Assembly (NCBI RefSeq): GCF_000224145.3
Contig: NC_020179.2
Location: 2,108,796 to 2,172,795, forward strand
DNA from: Ciona intestinalis
Lineage: Eukaryota; Chordata; Ascidiacea; Phlebobranchia; Cionidae
Direction of reading: 5' to 3'
DNA length: 64,000 nt
Shown: piece after piece, positions 61,398-64,000 of the stretch
How the letters are laid out: each line of letters starts with the position of its first letter
Position numbering within the stretch: the first letter of the stretch is position 1
Made by a program: the position numbers and the translations under genes
The notes under the pieces: model-generated
What the model was told of the DNA's origin: nothing
The model's database searches: none
The model's input: the letters and a program-made list of their open reading frames with translations, nothing else

Positions 61398-63372
61398 TTA
61401 AAGTCTTGTAGTTGGCCTTCCGCTGGAACTTCTTTCGTTTTTTGAGAACATTCTCTTGATAACAAAGACCTGAAATAGTCGAAAAATTTTGAAGTTGTTT
61501 TTTTTTATGGCAGCATGGCATACTCATTATAGCGGGTCATATATGCATAACGTTTGCCAGCCTTTATGGTGGTAAAAACGATTTTTAGTAGAGTGTAAAT
61601 GTAAGCCTAGCTGAATATGGTACAGATAGAATAAAGTACGATATTGGTAGAGTTATTCATGGCCTACTCAATACACGGCCTAGGAATACACCGAAACTGC
61701 TCAGAAAATAAGAGGCCTATTGACGCGAATAATGTATTGAGTAGGCCATGAGTTATTCTATTGCTACTATGCATTTAACGAATGTCTACAGGCTTAAATA
61801 ACGAGCTAGAGTTTGTCTAAATACAAACAATACATAAGAGTTGCAAAAAGTTTTAATAATGCCCGAAGAATGAATGAATGAATGTAAATTTATCCTAACG
61901 TGACGGGGCAACGACAGTCATTATGACACGGATGTTCTGTTTCATACACCCCGTGCCTGCCTACAAGTTACCACGTAACCAGACTATAACTTATAAAAAG
62001 CTCCGAATGTAAAATACATTACAAACAGTCTAACACAGTAAAAAACACGAGCTATCTAATATTGCCTCCTGCAGCTTTTTACCTGACTTAAGCTAACACC
62101 AAACATCACGCCGACTATGACTGTGGATAAGATGTTCAAAGACGCTTCGTTATTTCGTAGAAGAGAATAGTCACGTCCAGATACCATCTGAGTGTGTTTT
62201 ATCATGGATTTCGAACGCATTAAGTCAGTAGTCACTTGGAATAAACGATCCTAAAAGAATTTTGATGGAATATTAGACAGAATTTAGTGGCAAATATATA
62301 GAAAAGGTTTTAAAAAAATGTTTACGTAGATATGGTACATTGTGTTGTCTGTTTCATTTTTTTGTTGCAGGTGGAAGTCGGCTCCTTCGTGATGGTGCAG
62401 TACAAGAATCTGAACATTTACCAACTTCTGTGAAATGTGGTCAGCTGTGTTGTCCACACAAAACTCGTATACCCCTGTGAGTTGGTAAATATAGGTACGA
62501 TTATACGGTAAGATAAACATGTTTTATTCTTTGATATCATCCCATTTGGTATAATAAACAAAGAATATTTACCAAATTATTTAACGGCATCCTCACGACC
62601 AAGAAAAAGTTGTTTATTGTTTAATCCGGTGCCGTGGCAAAGTGGTTAGCGCGCCTGTCTGTAACCTTAGGTAATTGGTTCAAGGCTCGACGCTACTGTC
62701 ATTGTGGGCGTATATGTGTCCTTGGGCAAGACACTTAATGGCAATTGCTCCAACCCAGTGGTGGCTAATGGGTTGTCCGAATTATCAGCCATGCATAAAA
62801 AATTGAAAAAAATCCCCCCCCCCCAAAAAAAAAACAATCAGTCACAGAGCAACATACATGTAACTCGTAAGCTGGCACGACGAGGTGTTAAACCCATGTG
62901 ATAACGACTGTCGTTTTCCGAGGATAAAGTAAGTAAGTTATACATCAGTTTCACACATATGATTAAAAAATATAGGAGATGGTGTGGTAACGGTATTAAT
63001 CTCACACTACTGTACCATACATTTTTAACCATGAACGCAAATATGTCTTAACTGAAAAGACGTGCGTGATAAGACTTTACACAGAAAATTGTTTCGTTTA
63101 CAATATAAGCTCCGGCAATAAAAAAATAAATGCATCATCCACAAAGTAACATACATGGTAACTCGTATGCAGGCACGAGGTGTATGAAACAGTACACCTA
63201 TGATATAACGACTGTCGTTTTTGGGCTACGCGAGAATAAAGTAAGTAGCATTTATTCATACATACCAGCCACAGGGCACCAGAGGTCAAAGGTTTTTTCC
63301 AGCTCTGGTTTCTCAGTAGACGCCGCCACAGAGCCGTTCGGAAAATTCAAGTATGCAGTGATTTCGCCCTTG
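61398..63372 (-). CDS. TMED: p24 family (TMED) cargo receptor, 3' four exons (partial)
   Basis: Minus-strand exons 63372-63266, 62474-62326, 62250-62083 and 61469-61398, phase-consistent, about 148 residues. The first visible exon is the latter part of the GOLD domain (KGEITAYLNFPNGSV, FDLWCPVAG). The next has GVYEFCVDNTADHISQKLV, the conserved GxYxFCxxN signature. Then comes a short coiled-coil region, one transmembrane segment (LNILSTVIVGVMFGVSLSQ) and a cytosolic tail, VFVIKRMFSKNERSSSGRPT plus TRL, resembling the TMED3/7 tail. p24 proteins cycle between ER and Golgi as COPI/COPII cargo adaptors. The tail has a single Phe in place of the usual FF and no C-terminal KKxx, so the coatomer-binding signal looks weakened. 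The signal peptide and first half of the GOLD domain lie beyond 64000. The gamma subfamily is likely but not certain. Confidence 0.85.
61658..61750. mobile_element. 93-bp element with 18-bp TIRs and perfect 7-bp duplication
   Basis: Terminal repeats CATGGCCTACTCAATACA and its exact inverse enclose 57 bp of unique sequence. Flanked by AGTTATT at 61651-61657 and 61751-61757. It shares its ends with the 34-bp palindromes. In the last intron of the TMED gene. Confidence 0.85.
61868..61985 (-). mobile_element. tRNA-headed SINE, 3' part
   Basis: GAATGAATGAATGTAAATTT, then CGACAGTCATTATGACACGG and CATACACCCCGTGCC. Confidence 0.8.
62510..62622 (-). mobile_element. MITE, middle part
   Basis: TTGATATCATCCCATTTGGT to TAACGGCATCCTCACGACCA. 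The SINE at 62624 follows directly. Confidence 0.65.
62624..62945 (+). mobile_element. tRNA-headed SINE, full length
   Basis: Head GTGCCGTGGCAAAGTGGTTA, full body, a poly-C/poly-A stretch near 62814-62834, tail GAGGATAAAGTAAGTAAGTT. In a TMED intron. Confidence 0.9.
63138..63262 (+). mobile_element. tRNA-headed SINE, 3' part
   Basis: ATCCACAAAGTAACATACAT to the tail AGTAGCATTTATTCATACAT. The tail overlaps the donor side of the TMED exon ending at 63266. Confidence 0.8.
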
Positions 63373-63420
63373 CTAATTAATGAAGTTGTCGCGGTCTATG
63401 AATAATAGTATGCCTTTTTA

Positions 63421-63615
63421 TATAGTAGGGTTGGGGGAAGATGGGACACCTTTTCGTTTAGTTTTCTCTTGTCATTTGGTAGTAAACAAAGAACATTTAA
63501 TGAATTATGAAACGTATCTTCACGACTTCCACACACCGTTGTTAATTGTTTAAAACACGATCGGGCTATTTGGATATTATGTGCTAAATGTGTTCCACCT
63601 TACCCCACTCTACTA
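63421..63615 (-). mobile_element. MITE, full length
   Basis: TATAGTAGGGTTGGGGGAAG to GTTCCACCTTACCCCACTCT. Confidence 0.9.
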
Positions 63616-63705
63616 TACAATTATTTAATTCGAGATTAGTTAGAGACCACCGGTGTAACAATGTGGTGTAACCCCTTAGTTATGTTGGACGTTCGAATAT
63701 TAGTG

Positions 63706-63902
63706 TATAATAGGGTGAGGGAAGATGTGACACCCTTTAATTTTATTTTTTCGTCTCATTTGGTAGTAAACAAAGAACGCTCCAAAAATTATAAAACTGT
63801 CTCTTCACGACTTTCATAGACCGTTATTATTTGTTTAAAACACGATCAAGATATTTTGTTATTATGTGCTTAAAGTGTCCCGTCTTTACCCACCCTACTA
63901 TA
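63706..63902 (-). mobile_element. MITE, full length
   Basis: TATAATAGGGTGAGGGAAGA to GTCCCGTCTTTACCCACCCT; the same orientation as the copy 90 bp to the left. Confidence 0.88.
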
Positions 63903-64000
63903 AGTCAGTTTTGAAAACACTACCGGCAATTTATAAGCTATGCTAACACCATCAACGCAGAGTTTATATTAGAGTGCGGGAAACGGTAATTTAAGAATTA

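Noticed and set aside
1-64000. CRISPR arrays, prophage or bacterial operons
   Set aside because: None seen; the window has spliced animal genes throughout, and no regularly spaced direct repeats of CRISPR type.

Overview
The window is animal nuclear DNA, most likely from an ascidian of the genus Ciona. It is AT-rich, its genes are compact with many short exons and GT-AG introns, and its protein families are chordate-type (a p160 nuclear-receptor coactivator, a Cys-loop anion channel, ArfGAP2/3, CCDC172, hydroxylysine kinase, a p24/TMED protein). Two very abundant short repeats fill introns and intergenic DNA: a ~200-bp MITE with ends like GTAGGGTGGGGGAAGATGGG, and a tRNA-headed SINE. Both resemble repeats I recall being described from Ciona; the species and repeat-family names were not checked.

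Layout. (1) 481-594, minus strand: first coding exon of a gene I do not recognise, leaving the window at the left. (2) 3145-~9390, plus: a coiled-coil gene matching CCDC172. (3) 9913-30288, plus: a 21-exon p160/NCOA coactivator with a divergent PAS-A-like N-terminus, a well-conserved PAS-B segment (one exon interrupted by an assembly gap), LxxLL-type boxes, an activation-domain-like acidic segment and a C-terminal LxxLL motif like that of SRC-1a. (4) 31360-40304, minus: a 10-exon GABA-A/glycine-receptor-like channel subunit, tail to tail with NCOA. (5) 40305-44524: gene-free, repeat-rich. (6) 44588-47860, plus: a 5-exon hydroxylysine kinase-like APH-fold gene. (7) 47861-50028: a dense run of MITE copies. 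(8) 50029-57724 (or 58695), plus: a 12-exon ArfGAP2/3 gene. (9) 57725-61397: repeat-rich, with an assembly gap. (10) 61398-63372, minus: the last four exons of a p24/TMED cargo-receptor gene whose 5' end lies beyond the window.

The genes do not form a pathway. ArfGAP2/3 and p24 proteins both work in COPI/Golgi traffic, but the two genes are convergent and nothing suggests co-regulation. All exon junctions were chosen so that donor/acceptor dinucleotides and reading phase agree across introns; where they do not fit well this is stated.

The most unusual findings are: a family of 32-34-bp, almost pure terminal-inverted-repeat palindromes, each flanked by an apparent 7-bp target-site duplication, plus a 93-bp relative; a strong cluster of the CRE octamer TGACGTCA in the 3' half of NCOA and just beyond; a pre-miRNA-sized hairpin in the NCOA 3' UTR; and a probable GC-AG intron in the hydroxylysine kinase gene.
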